From Lysobacterales bacterium (lineage in GTDB: Bacteria; Pseudomonadota; Gammaproteobacteria; Xanthomonadales; SZUA-38): 64,000 nucleotides of DNA. Of this stretch, positions 46,159 through 56,181 are shown in pieces. The stretch lies in assembly GCA_028285525.1 (NCBI GenBank), contig JANQOZ010000023.1, forward strand, positions 1 through 64,000. The letters run 5' to 3'. The notes below the pieces were generated by a model. The model saw nothing but the letters and a program-made list of their open reading frames with translations, was not told the DNA's origin and did not search any database. Made by a program: the position numbers and the translations under genes. How positions within the stretch are numbered: position 1 is the stretch's first letter; each line of letters starts with the position of its first letter.

Positions 46159-48399
46159 ATGGAATGTCTCAACACTTATGCAAAAAGACGATCGTTGCGG
46201 GCGCTGCGCTGGGCCTGTGGCCTGCTGCTGGCAGGAGGCTTTCAGCTGGCGCTGGCCGGCGTTGAGCCGGTAGTCAGCATCACTTCTGCGGATCCGACCG
46301 CGGATGAAGCCGGTCCGGACGTCGCAACGTTCACGGTGACCCGGTCGGTGGTGACCGCACAATCTCTGACGGTGAACCTCGCGCTTGCCGGTTCGGCGGC
46401 CCGTCTGACCGACTACCAGATCACCAGCCTGCTGGGCGGCTCCCCCTTTGCGGTCAGCATCCCGGCCAATCAGAATAGCCTGACGGTGACCATTACGCCG
46501 AATCCCGACAATACGGTTGAGGGCACTGAGGACGTGGTGGCAACGCTGCAGCCAGGCTCCGGCTACCAGGTCGACGGCGTTGACGACGAGGTGACGCTGA
46601 CCATCGCGGACGACGTGGCTGAGGTGAATGTTTTTGTCGTTGACGCGGCAATGGACGAGCAGGGCCAGGTCCCAGGCCGCTTTCGGGTGACCCGCTCACC
46701 CAACGGCAATACGGCAGCCACGCTGACGGTCGATATAGACATCACCGGCACGGCGACACGCAACGTTGACTACCAGACCGACGGGATCATCGGCGGCAAC
46801 CCGCTGGCGGTGACCCTTGGTGCCAACGAGCTGGAAACCATTGTGCTGCTGACGCCCCGGCTGGATTCGATCGTCGAAGGCACTGAAACGATTCAGGTCA
46901 CGCTGGTGCCCGACCCGACGAGCTACACCGTGGGAGCCGACACGCAGGCGGACCTGACGCTTGCCGACTCGGTGCCCGAGGTGAATCTCACCTTGGTGGA
47001 AGGCGCGATGGATGAAGCGGGACCGGTGACCGGGAGATTTCGCGTGACGCGAACCAATGCGGGCAACCCTACCGCGGCTCTGTCCGTCAACATCGACATC
47101 ACCGGCAGTGCCCAGCGCAACGTCGACTACAACCTCCCGGGCATCTTCGCCGGCAGTCCGCTGGCCGTCCAGATCCCTGCCAACGTCAACGAAGCGGAAT
47201 TTGTTCTCACGCCGCGCCAGGACAACATCGTTGAAGGCGTGGAGGACGTCCAGATCACGCTCCAACCCGATCCGTCGCTCTACACTGTAGGCACTCAAAC
47301 CCAGGCGGACCTCACGCTGGCCGACAGCGTAACCGAGGTCAATCTGAGCGTCGTCGACAGCGCGATGGATGAGGCGGGACTCGTCCCCGGCACGTATCGG
47401 GTTACCCGCACCAACGCCGGCAATATAGACCAGGCGATAACGGTCAACGTGGATGTCACCGGAACCGCCGCGATCAACACCGACTACCGACCCATCAACC
47501 TGTTTGGCGGCGCACCTTTTGCGGTGACTCTGGGCATCGGAGAAACCGAAGCGATCTTTACGTTCGAACCTCGCGCTGACAACGTGCTTGAGGAAACCGA
47601 GACGATCGTTGTGACCCTGCAGCCGAACGCGTCGACCTACACCGTTGGCACGCAAACCCAGGCGGACTTCACGCTCGCCGACGATCCGGTTGTGGTGACG
47701 CTGACGCCGGAAGACGACACGCTTGCCGAACAGGACCTGGAGACCGGAAGCTTCCTGGTGACCCGCAGCAATAACGGCGACCTCACCCGCTCCCTCCAGG
47801 TGAATCTGGCGGTGGGCGGCACGGCAACACAAAACGTCGACTACCGCATTGATGACGTCTTCGGCTCCTCACCCGCAACGACCACCATTCCGGCGAACGA
47901 GCTGGAGGCCCGGATCATTCTCACGCCCATCGCCGACCAGCCAGACAACGAGCCGGATGAAAGCATCGAGCTGACCCTGCTGGAGAGTGACAGCTACAGC
48001 GTCGGCACCGCCACCCCGCTGGCCTTCACGCTGTTTGATCTGATCGATTTCCTCTTTTCCGATAGCTTTGAGCTTGCGCCGGTTCCCAAGTCCTGCAGCC
48101 TCAGCGAACTCTCGAAGCTTGCGCCGGAACGATTTGTCGATCAGGGCAGCAGCTTTCTGGATCTGGAGACCGGGCTCAGCTGGTCGCGCTGCGGCCTGAC
48201 GGGGCGCCAGGATCCCGCCGGCTCGGAGTGCCTGCAAGACAACGTCGCCACCTGGCCAGAACTCGGCGAGGGTTACTGGCTGGAGCGATTCAACGAGGGC
48301 TGGATCGGCGACAACGAAGGATTCAGCAGCTGGCGTGAGGCGAAAGCCGCGGAGCTTCAGTCTCTGCCCGTAGCCTGCAGCAGCGCCTTGGTCCGCTGA
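46159..48399 (+). CDS. Secreted Calx-beta repeat protein with C-terminal Lcl-type domain
   Basis: The 746-residue protein starts at the ATG 46159 (GAGG 9 bases upstream). A signal peptide (LRWACGLLLAGGFQLALA) is followed by five tandem repeats of exactly 119 residues (about 36-630), each a Calx-beta-type beta-sandwich with E-V-N-L, A-M-D-E-A-G, F-R-V-T-R, N-V-D-Y, and E-x-T-E-x-I-x-V-T-L motifs. A final region of about 100 residues with four or more cysteines (CSLSELSKLAP...WSRCGLTG...SECL) resembles the DUF1566/Lcl C-terminal domain. Calx-beta repeats bind calcium and build surface adhesins. The protein is probably secreted or surface bound. DNA repeats of 357 bp are noted separately. Confidence 0.87.
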   Translation: MECLNTYAKRRSLRALRWACGLLLAGGFQLALAGVEPVVSITSADPTADEAGPDVATFTVTRSVVTAQSLTVNLALAGSAARLTDYQITSLLGGSPFAVSIPANQNSLTVTITPNPDNTVEGTEDVVATLQPGSGYQVDGVDDEVTLTIADDVAEVNVFVVDAAMDEQGQVPGRFRVTRSPNGNTAATLTVDIDITGTATRNVDYQTDGIIGGNPLAVTLGANELETIVLLTPRLDSIVEGTETIQVTLVPDPTSYTVGADTQADLTLADSVPEVNLTLVEGAMDEAGPVTGRFRVTRTNAGNPTAALSVNIDITGSAQRNVDYNLPGIFAGSPLAVQIPANVNEAEFVLTPRQDNIVEGVEDVQITLQPDPSLYTVGTQTQADLTLADSVTEVNLSVVDSAMDEAGLVPGTYRVTRTNAGNIDQAITVNVDVTGTAAINTDYRPINLFGGAPFAVTLGIGETEAIFTFEPRADNVLEETETIVVTLQPNASTYTVGTQTQADFTLADDPVVVTLTPEDDTLAEQDLETGSFLVTRSNNGDLTRSLQVNLAVGGTATQNVDYRIDDVFGSSPATTTIPANELEARIILTPIADQPDNEPDESIELTLLESDSYSVGTATPLAFTLFDLIDFLFSDSFELAPVPKSCSLSELSKLAPERFVDQGSSFLDLETGLSWSRCGLTGRQDPAGSECLQDNVATWPELGEGYWLERFNEGWIGDNEGFSSWREAKAAELQSLPVACSSALVR
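46264..48048 (+). repeat. Five tandem 357-bp coding repeats
   Basis: Units begin at 46264, 46621, 46978, 47335 and 47692 with the same length of 357 bp (119 codons) each, judged from the GAG-GT-AAT (E-V-N) start of each unit. They encode the Calx-beta repeats of the secreted protein. Sequence similarity is high between units 2, 3 and 4 and lower for units 1 and 5. Such an array can gain or lose units by recombination. Confidence 0.8.
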
Positions 48400-48451
48400 T
48401 ACGGCCGGGACCCGCTGAGCCTCTTCCTCAGTCTCGAAGGCCTGAACCAAA

Positions 48452-48477
48452 GGGCGCCGAACTGTTCGGCGCCCCTT
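48452..48477 (+). terminator. Stem-loop terminator after the Calx-beta gene
   Basis: GGGCGCCGAA (48452-48461) and TTCGGCGCCC (48465-48474) form a perfect 10-bp stem with a 3-base loop, followed by CTTCT. It lies 52 bp after the stop, before the DUF3604 gene. The T-run is weak, so efficiency is uncertain. Confidence 0.6.
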
Positions 48478-48645
48478 CTGCCACGGGTGCTTCGAGGCGC
48501 GCTATCACGGGTTTATCTGTCAACCGATTTCTGCAGCCGCGCAATTGCCGGATGGACTTAAGTTTTGGAGGTAGTCCCGCTGGGTGCTACGTGGCTTCGC
48601 TGTTACAGTCACCGATTGCGAGGTGGGAGAGGGACTGCCAGCACC

Positions 48646-50670
48646 ATGAAAGCCGCGATCGCGTTCTATCGTCCAGCCGCGCTGGGAGCCACTGTGCTGC
48701 TGACCGCCTGCGTCAAGACGTTCGACCCACTGCCGGACGCAACATCTCCAGGTCTGGTCGAATACACCGAGCAGCGGGAAGCCTGCGCGCTTCGGTCGCC
48801 GACCAAGAGGGCGCTGTTCGGCGATCTGCACATCCACACGGCGTTTTCCTACGATGCCCGCCCACGCGGCACCGAGACCACGCCGGCGGACGCCTATCGA
48901 TTTGCGAGAGGCGAGCCGCTGGGTATTCCGCCCTATGACAAAAACGGCAGGCCAGCAGCGACGCAGCAGCTTGAGTATCCGCTTGACTTCGCCGCGGTCA
49001 CCGACCACTCCGAGTTCTTTGGCGAGATGACGCGCTGCTACGATGCGGAGAGTGTCGTTTACGACCTGCCGACCTGTCGCCTGATTCGGCAGAACGAAAA
49101 CGAGGGCATGTTCGCCATGTTTCGTGTTGTCGGCGCGACCGACCCGAAACACCTGCCGGACGTTTGCGGCGAGGACGGCGAGGCGTGCGTTGAGCCGGCA
49201 AACGACCTCTGGCGACAGATTCAGGAGATGGCGGATGCCGCCTATGATCGGACCTCAGCCTGCACCTTCACCACCTTTGTCGGCTACGAGCACACCGGCA
49301 CACCCAACTCCAACAACATTCATCGGAACGTGCTGTTTCGAAACGCCGTAGTCCCGGCCCGCGCCATCTCTTACATCGAGACGCCCAGCGATCGACTGCT
49401 CTGGGATCAACTCAAGGAACAGTGTCTGGACGGGCTCGACGGCTGCGACGTGCTGGCGATTCCGCACAACGCCAATCTCAGTTCTGGGGCGATGTTCCCC
49501 TCCTACATCAGCGGCTTTGAGTCCGTGGATTCCGCCCGCGCGATGGCAGAGCTGCGAAACGCGATGGAGCCGGTGATGGAGGTGTTTCAGCACAAAGGCA
49601 ACTCGGAGTGTTTCAACGGACTGCCCAATATCCTCGGCGCGCCGGATGAGCTTTGCCAGACCGAGCAGGTCCTGGAGGTCAACCGGGAGGTCGACGTGTT
49701 TGGCGACTACCGGATCGTCGATTTCTGCGAGGACGGCGAGGTCGGGACACGCGGGTTTCTCCGGGTTGGGTGCATCTCGAAGAACGATTTCTACCGTAGC
49801 GTGCTGCTGACCGGCCTGCAGGATGAGGCGGCTATCGGCATCAATTCTTATAAGCTCGGCGTCATCGCCTCAACCGATACCCATATGTCGCTGGCCGGCG
49901 ATACGTCGGAAGAGCACTGGAAAGGTCATCTGGTCAGCGAGGTGGACCTCGGCGGCCGGCTGCGGAACATCGAGACCTCCGCCACGAGCCTGGCGGGCAA
50001 TCCCGGCGGCCTGGCAGGCGTCTGGGCCGTTGAGAATTCCCGCGACGCGATATTCGAAGCGCTGCGACGACGCGAGGTGTTCGGCACCACGGGAACGCGA
50101 ATCGAGCCCCGGCTGTTTGGCGGCTGGGATTTGAGCGATGACGCCTGCGGCATGGATGACCTGGCAGCTCACGGCTACGCCGTGGGAAAACCCATGGGCA
50201 GCGACCTGGCGCCCCGACCGGCCGGAGCCGCGCCGAAGCTGCTCGCCAACGCCGTTGCGGGCCCGGACGGCGCGCCGCTCCAGAAGCTGCAGCTCATCAA
50301 AGGCTGGGTCGACGACGCGGGTCGCTCGAACTACAGGATCTACCACCTTGCCGGGGAGGAGCATCACCATCACGACGCGCACGACCTGGAAGAGAGCAAG
50401 GAGCCGGGCCATGGTGAGCAGGCGCTGTGCCGCGTGTTTGAGGATCCCGACTTCGAGCCGGATCAGCCGGCGTATTACTATCTTCGCGCGGTCGAAATAC
50501 CGACGCTGCGCTGGAGCTCGCGTGCCTGCCTTGCCCTGGCGCCTGATCAGCGACCCAGGGAGTGTGATAACGAGGCACCCAAAACGATCCAGGAGATGGC
50601 CTGGACTTCCCCCATCTGGTACCTCCCCGAAAGCCAGGCCGCAACCCCTGATGCCAGAAGCTCCGAATAG
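48646..50670 (+). CDS. DUF3604 (PHP-type) lipoprotein
   Basis: The 674-residue protein starts at the ATG 48646, which gives a lipoprotein signal (ATVLLTAC, lipobox Cys). The longer frame to 48565 has none. It is a DUF3604 protein: FGDLHIHTAFSYDA metal-binding motif at the start, A-V-T-D-H-S-E-F-F-G-E, I-P-H-N-A-N-L-S-S-G, F-Q-H-K-G-N-S-E, and I-A-S-T-D-T-H. These are the conserved His/Asp motifs of PHP-fold metallohydrolases. A His-rich loop (HHHHDAH) occurs near 565. DUF3604 genes are common in marine gammaproteobacteria, with unknown substrates. It is anchored in the envelope. Confidence 0.88.
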   Translation: MKAAIAFYRPAALGATVLLTACVKTFDPLPDATSPGLVEYTEQREACALRSPTKRALFGDLHIHTAFSYDARPRGTETTPADAYRFARGEPLGIPPYDKNGRPAATQQLEYPLDFAAVTDHSEFFGEMTRCYDAESVVYDLPTCRLIRQNENEGMFAMFRVVGATDPKHLPDVCGEDGEACVEPANDLWRQIQEMADAAYDRTSACTFTTFVGYEHTGTPNSNNIHRNVLFRNAVVPARAISYIETPSDRLLWDQLKEQCLDGLDGCDVLAIPHNANLSSGAMFPSYISGFESVDSARAMAELRNAMEPVMEVFQHKGNSECFNGLPNILGAPDELCQTEQVLEVNREVDVFGDYRIVDFCEDGEVGTRGFLRVGCISKNDFYRSVLLTGLQDEAAIGINSYKLGVIASTDTHMSLAGDTSEEHWKGHLVSEVDLGGRLRNIETSATSLAGNPGGLAGVWAVENSRDAIFEALRRREVFGTTGTRIEPRLFGGWDLSDDACGMDDLAAHGYAVGKPMGSDLAPRPAGAAPKLLANAVAGPDGAPLQKLQLIKGWVDDAGRSNYRIYHLAGEEHHHHDAHDLEESKEPGHGEQALCRVFEDPDFEPDQPAYYYLRAVEIPTLRWSSRACLALAPDQRPRECDNEAPKTIQEMAWTSPIWYLPESQAATPDARSSE

Positions 50671-50741
50671 CGCTCGTCCAACGCCAAACCCGGTATTAAA
50701 ATCTCCTGCATTCGGGTCATAACCACAGGAAACCCCACCCC

Positions 50742-51824
50742 ATGAATCGCGTTTTCAACTTCAGCGCCGGACCGGCCGTTTTGCCGCTTGAGGTTCTCCA
50801 GCAGGCCGCAGAGGAAATGTGTGACTGGCAAGGCACCGGCATGTCGGTGATGGAAATGAGCCACCGCGGCCCGCAGTTCATTTCGATCTACGAGCGGGCG
50901 GTCGCTGACCTGCGCAAGCTGCTGAGCATCCCCGACGACTACGAGGTGCTGTTTTTGCAGGGTGGTGCAACGGCCCAAAACGCGCTGGTGCCGATGAACC
51001 TGCTGCGGGGTCTGACGACCGCCGACTACGTGAACACCGGCGCCTGGTCCAGCAAGTCCATTCGGGAAGCCGGCAAGTATTGCCAGGTAAAAGTGGCCGC
51101 GAGCTCCGAGGCTCAGGGCTTCACCTGCATCCCCGACGTCGCAGACTGGCAGCTGGACCCCAAAGCCGCCTACGTCCACATCTGCTCCAACGAGACCATC
51201 GGCGGCGTGGAGTATCACTTCGTTCCGGACACCGGGGACGTCCCGCTGGTGGCCGATATGTCGTCCAACATCCTTTCCCGACCGATCGATGTGTCACGTT
51301 TCGGTCTGATCTACGCGGGCGCGCAGAAAAATATTGGTCCCGCCGGCGTGACGATCATCATCGTTCGAAAAGATCTTCTGGAGCACGCGATGCCGAGCAC
51401 GCCGTCGGTATTCAACTACCAGCTCCAGGCCGAGAAGGACTCCATGCTCAACACGCCCTCCAGCTACGGCATTTATATCGCCGGGCTGGTGTTTCAGTGG
51501 ATCGACCGGCAGGGCGGCCTGGCGGCGATGGAAACACGAAATCGAGAAAAGGCCGCCATTCTCTATGACTACCTCGACCGCGGTGAATTCTTCAGCAGTC
51601 CGGTTGCGATCAGCGACCGATCGTTGATGAACGTGCCTTTTCGGCTGCGGGACGAATCACTGAATCAGCAGTTTCTCGACGGCGCTCAGGAGCGGGACAT
51701 GCTGCAGCTCAAGGGCCACCGATCCGTCGGCGGCATGCGAGCAAGCATCTACAACGCCATGCCGCGAGCGGGCGTTGAAGCCCTGGCGGCATACATGGCA
51801 GATTTCGAACAGCAACATGGCTGA
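50742..51824 (+). CDS. serC: Phosphoserine aminotransferase
   Basis: The 360-residue protein has the class V aminotransferase pattern of Ser[15 protein letters not shown] at the start, [12 protein letters not shown], the PLP lysine Lys196 in [11 protein letters not shown], and the C-terminal [15 protein letters not shown]. It converts 3-phosphohydroxypyruvate and glutamate to phosphoserine in serine synthesis (and pyridoxal phosphate synthesis) in the cytosol. AGGAA lies 9 bases before the ATG. The serA gene overlaps its end by 8 bp, so the two are expressed together. Confidence 0.96.
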   Translation: MNRVFNFSAGPAVLPLEVLQQAAEEMCDWQGTGMSVMEMSHRGPQFISIYERAVADLRKLLSIPDDYEVLFLQGGATAQNALVPMNLLRGLTTADYVNTGAWSSKSIREAGKYCQVKVAASSEAQGFTCIPDVADWQLDPKAAYVHICSNETIGGVEYHFVPDTGDVPLVADMSSNILSRPIDVSRFGLIYAGAQKNIGPAGVTIIIVRKDLLEHAMPSTPSVFNYQLQAEKDSMLNTPSSYGIYIAGLVFQWIDRQGGLAAMETRNREKAAILYDYLDRGEFFSSPVAISDRSLMNVPFRLRDESLNQQFLDGAQERDMLQLKGHRSVGGMRASIYNAMPRAGVEALAAYMADFEQQHG

Positions 51825-53013
51825 GTCGCCGACGCGCGCTGCGCCATTCAGGGTACTCACGCTCAACAACATCTCCGTCCGGGGGCTCCAGCGCCTGCCC
51901 CGCGAGCGCTACGAGGTGGCTTCAGAGATCGGCAGCCCGGACGCCATTTTGGTTCGCTCCGCCAGCATGCACGGCCAGGAGATCGCCGAAAGCGTGCTGG
52001 CGGTCGGCCGAGCCGGCGCAGGCACGAACAATATTCCGATCGACGAGCTCTCAGCCCGCGGTATTCCGGTCTTCAACGCGCCGGGCGCGAACGCCAACGC
52101 GGTCAAGGAGCTGGTCATCGCGGGCATGCTCCTCGCCGCTCGAAACATCTGTCAGGCCTGGCGCTACACGCTGGCGCTGGAGGGTGACGACGAGTCGCTG
52201 TCCCGCGAGGTGGAGCTGGGCAAAAAACGCTACGTCGGCTATGAACTGCCCGGGCGGACCCTGGGCGTGATCGGACTGGGCGCGATTGGCGTTGAGGTGG
52301 CCAATGCGGCCCACCTGCTCGGGATGAAGGTGTTGGGGTTTGATCCAGCCATCACGGTGCAGCGGGCCTGGCAGCTGTCGTCCGGCGTGGAGCAGGCTCT
52401 GTCGCTTGACGACCTATTCGCTCGCAGCGACATGATCACCATCCACGTCCCGCTGCTGGAAGCCACCCGACACCTGGTCAACGCGGAGCGACTGACGCTG
52501 CTGACGGCGGGGAGCGTTGTGCTCAACTTTGCCCGCGCTGGAATCGTTGATGATCAGGCCATGCTGGAGGCTCTCGACGCAGATCAGGTGAGTGCCTACG
52601 TATGCGACTTCCCCAACGGCGCTCTCAAAGACCACCCGAAGATCGTCACGTTGCCCCATCTCGGTGCATCAACCGCTGAGGCCGAAGAAAACTGTGCGGT
52701 GATGGTGGCCAACACGCTGCGCGAGTTCCTCGAGGACGGCACCATCCGAAACTCAGTCAATTTTCCTCAGGCGGTGCTCCCGCGGACTCAGCCGTCGGTC
52801 CGTGTGGCCATCGCCAACCGGAACGTCCCCAACATGGTGGGGCAGATCTCGAGCATTCTGGCGGAAGCCAACCTGAACATTGCCGACCTGCTCAACAAAT
52901 CCCGCGGGGAGGTGGCCTACACATTGCTGGACGTTGACGGTGAAGTGGTGCCCGAGTCGGTGGTCACGCAGCTTGAGCAGATCAGCGGCGTGCTGTCGGT
53001 GCGACTCCTTTAG
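51817..53013 (+). CDS. serA: D-3-phosphoglycerate dehydrogenase with ACT domain
   Basis: The 398-residue protein (ATG 51817, overlapping serC) has the NAD-binding fold ([13 protein letters not shown]), the catalytic Arg region in N-F-A-R-A-G-I-V-D, and the His in L-P-H-L-G-A-S-T, as in 2-hydroxyacid dehydrogenases. A C-terminal ACT domain (about 325-398, [32 protein letters not shown]) allows serine feedback, as in E. coli SerA. It catalyses the first step of serine synthesis. serB is not nearby. The gene order serC-serA in one operon makes the pair functionally clear. Confidence 0.95.
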   Translation: MAESPTRAAPFRVLTLNNISVRGLQRLPRERYEVASEIGSPDAILVRSASMHGQEIAESVLAVGRAGAGTNNIPIDELSARGIPVFNAPGANANAVKELVIAGMLLAARNICQAWRYTLALEGDDESLSREVELGKKRYVGYELPGRTLGVIGLGAIGVEVANAAHLLGMKVLGFDPAITVQRAWQLSSGVEQALSLDDLFARSDMITIHVPLLEATRHLVNAERLTLLTAGSVVLNFARAGIVDDQAMLEALDADQVSAYVCDFPNGALKDHPKIVTLPHLGASTAEAEENCAVMVANTLREFLEDGTIRNSVNFPQAVLPRTQPSVRVAIANRNVPNMVGQISSILAEANLNIADLLNKSRGEVAYTLLDVDGEVVPESVVTQLEQISGVLSVRLL

Positions 53014-53049
53014 GCGCCGCGGCCGGCTGCCGCAACCGAGGCCGGCTGC

Positions 53050-53628
53050 TCAGCCGAGCATTGGCAGAGGGCTGACGCCAAAAACTGACTGATGCAGCCA
53101 CAGGGCGGTCACCCCATAAACCGCCAGCCCCAGCACCACCGCGATAACGTCGTTGAGCATCGAGGTCGGCAAACCCGGGACCGGTCGCGTCGGTCGGCGC
53201 TTCATCGACACCCGATCGGCAGCCGCCCAAAGCAGAAAAGAGCCGAACAACAGCAGGTCTGCCAGGGTGCCGTTGACCAGCAGATGGGACAGCGCCCAAA
53301 GTTTGACCGCCAGGAGCTGGGGGTGTTTCGCCGCCCGACTGATCCGGCCCGGCAGGTAGGGCGCAAAAAACAGGACAAAAACCGGCAGCATGAGCAGTGC
53401 AGCCACGTGGTAAAGCCAGATTGGCGCCACGTACAGAACGGTCGGCGACAGCCTCGCATCCGCGTAACCGCGGGAGAGCAGCACCAGGCCGGCGAGCGAC
53501 AGCAGGCTGTAGATGACCTTAAAGCCGAGGTCACTTTTTGCCGCCAGCCTGTCGCGCAGCGGCAGCGCCACGATGGATATTGAGTGCACCCCGATAAACA
53601 ACACCAGACCCGCAACCAGCAGCAACAT
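53050..53628 (-). CDS. nnrU: NnrU-family membrane protein
   Basis: The 192-residue protein starts at the ATG 53628 (GGGAG 9 bases upstream) with five to six hydrophobic segments. It has the NnrU motifs GLVLFIGVHSISI and a C-terminal H-P-Q-L-L-A-V-K-L-W-A-L-S-H-L-L-V-N-G-T-L-A-D-L-L-L-F-G-S-F. NnrU was named in denitrifiers where its loss disturbs nitrite and NO reductase expression, but many holders do not denitrify. The family is related to methyltransferase/isomerase-like membrane folds. No denitrification gene is in the window. Confidence 0.87.
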   Translation of the reverse strand: MLLLVAGLVLFIGVHSISIVALPLRDRLAAKSDLGFKVIYSLLSLAGLVLLSRGYADARLSPTVLYVAPIWLYHVAALLMLPVFVLFFAPYLPGRISRAAKHPQLLAVKLWALSHLLVNGTLADLLLFGSFLLWAAADRVSMKRRPTRPVPGLPTSMLNDVIAVVLGLAVYGVTALWLHQSVFGVSPLPMLG

Positions 53629-53862
53629 TCGATTTCGCTCCCAAGATGACAGACGCTCGCGCCGCATCGCAGCCCACGCGATGAGGCGATTATAGAACGC
53701 TGCTTTCGCTATGCCTGCGCCAATCGGCATGGTGCGGTCCCTGAAGACGTTGCCGACCGGTTGAGCGGTGTCGCGACGATTCGTTTACGGCTGGCTGCTA
53801 CCATAGCGGCGCGCACGGTCGCCGCTGGGCAGCGCACGTCAAACCACCTTGGGGAGCCAACC

Positions 53863-55254
53863 TTGTCCGAAACTGTCATCGCTCAGGAACAGGGCCTGCG
53901 GGACCGCACGATCGCCTGGTCCGCCGGCCAGATCGCTGTGCAGATTTACCGGGACGTGCCGTCGCTGCTGCTGCTCTTCTACATGACCCAGGTGCTCGGC
54001 ATCAGCCCGGGCCTGGCCGGCGGCGCAATTTTTGTTCCAAAGTTAATTGTCGCCGTATTGGCCGACCTCGGCGCCGGCTGGTTCAGTGACCGCCTGAAGG
54101 AAAGCAATCGCCGGGCTCACCTGCTGCTGCTCGGGGCCGTCATCTCCCCGCCCCTCCTGGTGCTGTTGTTTCAGGCGCCGGCCGACGGGACGGAAATGAT
54201 GCGAGCCCTGCAGGTTTCTCTTGTGCTGTCGGCGTACATGATCGTCTTTTCGCTGTTTTCGGTTCCTCACCTTGCCCTCGGCACGCAGATCTCGGCCGAT
54301 CCGGGGCGTCGCACCGCGGCGATGGCGTGGCGAACCGCCATGGCGGCCGTTGGACTGCTGGTCGCGGCATCCGTTGCCCCAATCCTGGTTGAGCGCTTCG
54401 GCGGCGGTGCGGCGGGCTACAGCCTCATGGCCTGGATTCTTGCCGGCATTTGTCTGGTGACCCTGCTCATCGCCTGGTGGGGCAGCCGGCATATCGATAT
54501 ACGGGACGCTGCCCGCGCGATTCCCGGGGCTGCAGCCCGGGCGTCCGCCCGGACGATGGGCCGCTGGCGGGCGCTGGCGGCGAACCGTGCCGCGCTGGGG
54601 TTGCTGGGCGCGTTCCTTTGTCAGCTGTGTGCTATGGGCATGGCCTACGCAACGCTGGCCTATCTCTTCAGCTTCAACCTCGAATTTCCGAATCCCCTCG
54701 AAACCATCGGGATTATGGTGCTGCTGACCAGCGTGATGGCCATGGCCATGCAGCCGATCTGGGTGGCTGTGTCCGGCAAGATCGGACGACGCGCCGTTTA
54801 TCTGCTGGGTTTGCTGGGCTATACGTTTTCCCTGTGCCTGATCGCGTTTGCGCCGGCCGGCAACAGCCTGTGGGTTTACGTGGGCGGGGTGATCATGGGG
54901 ACGTTTCAGTCGGCCTGCTTCACGACAGCCTTTTCGCTGCTGTCCGACGTCATCGAGCACGACCGCGAGATCAGCGGAGAATCGCGCGCAGGGTTCTTCT
55001 CAGCGCTGTTTACCATCATCGATAAAGTCGGCTTTGCCCTGGGCGGAACGCTACTGGTGGGTCTGGTGCTTGAGTTCACGGGATTTGTCGCGGGACAGCC
55101 GACGCAAAGCAAAGACGCGCTCTCGGGCATCACGCTCGGTTTTGCGCTGCTGCCGGCGTTTTTCAACGTCCTGTCGATGGCGCTGCTGCTGTTTGTCTAC
55201 CCGCGGGAGAAACCGGCCGCTGCAGCGTCGCAGCGACCGGCAGCCGAGGTGTAG
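53863..55254 (+). CDS. MFS transporter (GPH/sugar-cation symporter type)
   Basis: The 463-residue protein starts at a TTG (53863) with GGGGAG 6 bases upstream; the longer frame to 53761 lacks a ribosome binding site. It has about twelve hydrophobic helices. The early L-L-L-F-Y-M-T-Q-V-L-G-I-S-P-G-L-A-G and the A-D-L-G-A-G-W-F-S-D-R-L-K-E-S loop match the glycoside-pentoside-hexuronide MFS_2 group (D-P-x-x-G-x-x-S-D-R), and H-D-R-E-I-S-G-E-S-R-A-G-F-F-S-A in the second half is typical. It imports a sugar-like or other small substrate with a cation. A 7-bp stem-loop follows its stop, shared with the convergent pirin gene. Confidence 0.9.
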   Translation: MSETVIAQEQGLRDRTIAWSAGQIAVQIYRDVPSLLLLFYMTQVLGISPGLAGGAIFVPKLIVAVLADLGAGWFSDRLKESNRRAHLLLLGAVISPPLLVLLFQAPADGTEMMRALQVSLVLSAYMIVFSLFSVPHLALGTQISADPGRRTAAMAWRTAMAAVGLLVAASVAPILVERFGGGAAGYSLMAWILAGICLVTLLIAWWGSRHIDIRDAARAIPGAAARASARTMGRWRALAANRAALGLLGAFLCQLCAMGMAYATLAYLFSFNLEFPNPLETIGIMVLLTSVMAMAMQPIWVAVSGKIGRRAVYLLGLLGYTFSLCLIAFAPAGNSLWVYVGGVIMGTFQSACFTTAFSLLSDVIEHDREISGESRAGFFSALFTIIDKVGFALGGTLLVGLVLEFTGFVAGQPTQSKDALSGITLGFALLPAFFNVLSMALLLFVYPREKPAAAASQRPAAEV

Positions 55255-55271
55255 CGGCCAAGCAGGCCGCT
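55253..55271. terminator. Stem-loop between convergent genes
   Basis: AGCGGCC (55253-55259) and GGCCGCT (55265-55271) form a 7-bp stem with a 5-base loop between the stops of the MFS gene (55254) and the pirin gene (55280). There is no T-run, so it may serve both directions weakly. Confidence 0.35.
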
Positions 55272-55279
55272 TGGGCCGC

Positions 55280-55981
55280 TTAGCGCCCCATATCGAAGAG
55301 CAGAATCTCGGCAGCATCGACACCTTCGATCTCATGGCTCGCGGCACCGGTCATCGCGACACCGTCGCCAGCTCTTAACATCTTCCCGTCGAGCTTTACC
55401 GACCCGCGAGCGACCTGCAGCCAGCCATGGCGCTGATCAGACAGATCAAAATCGATTCGATCTCCGGCATCGAGCAGAGACGCATAAAGATCAACGTCCT
55501 GGTGAATGGTCACCGAGCCCTCGCGACCGTCGCGCGATCCAACCAGGCGCAGCTTGCCGCGCTTCTCTGAATCGCTGAACGCCTTCTGCTCGTAGCTGGG
55601 CTCAAGCCCCTTCTTCTCCGGCATGATCCAGATCTGCAGAAAGTGCACCGGGTCGACGTCGGAGGCGTTGTACTCGCTATGACGAACGCCGGTTCCCGCA
55701 GTCATGCGCTGAACGTCCCCGGGCCGGATCACCGAACCGGTGCCGAGGCTGTCCTTGTGTTCCAGCGCGCCCTCCAGCACGTAAGAGATGATCTCCATAT
55801 CGCTGTGGCCGTGGGTATCGAACCCTTTACCCGGCTGCACCTGATCTTCGTTGATCACCCGCAGGGGACCAAACCCCATAAACTGCGGATCGTAATAGTG
55901 ACCAAACGAAAACGTGTGGCGGCTGTCCAGCCAGCCAAAGTTGGCGACGCCACGTTCATTTGCCGGTCGAATTGCAAGCAT
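55280..55981 (-). CDS. Pirin-family protein (YhhW-like quercetinase)
   Basis: The 233-residue protein has the bicupin pirin pattern: F-S-F-G-H-Y-Y-D-P, the iron ligands in T-H-G-H-S-D-M-E-I-I-S-Y-V (two His plus Glu) and the conserved R-M-T-A-G-T-G-V-R-H-S-E. YhhW-type pirins have quercetin 2,3-dioxygenase activity. It has no partner gene. Its upstream region has the inverted repeat at 56068-56090. Confidence 0.94.
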   Translation of the reverse strand: MLAIRPANERGVANFGWLDSRHTFSFGHYYDPQFMGFGPLRVINEDQVQPGKGFDTHGHSDMEIISYVLEGALEHKDSLGTGSVIRPGDVQRMTAGTGVRHSEYNASDVDPVHFLQIWIMPEKKGLEPSYEQKAFSDSEKRGKLRLVGSRDGREGSVTIHQDVDLYASLLDAGDRIDFDLSDQRHGWLQVARGSVKLDGKMLRAGDGVAMTGAASHEIEGVDAAEILLFDMGR

Positions 55982-56067
55982 GATGTGCTCCTTAAATTCG
56001 TCGTTAATTGATGGGCTCTATTATCAATCACGCCTCAATAGGAAACAATAATACAAAATAAGGACAT

Positions 56068-56090
56068 ATTGTCTCCAAACAGCAGACAAT
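56068..56090. promoter_or_regulatory. Inverted repeat upstream of the pirin gene
   Basis: ATTGTCT (56068-56074) and AGACAAT (56084-56090) are perfect 7-bp arms with a 9-base spacer, in an AT-rich promoter zone 87 bp upstream of the pirin start. The layout (TTGTC-N13-GACAA) would suit a LysR-type regulator, as often found for pirin genes. No LysR gene is adjacent. Confidence 0.45.
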
Positions 56091-56181
56091 CGGAGGTCGC
56101 AGGTTCGAAAAAGCACCGTTTTGCCACAACGGGTTTCACGGGTATGGTGTGCGCTGATCACCACTTCCTGAGGCCCCGCTC

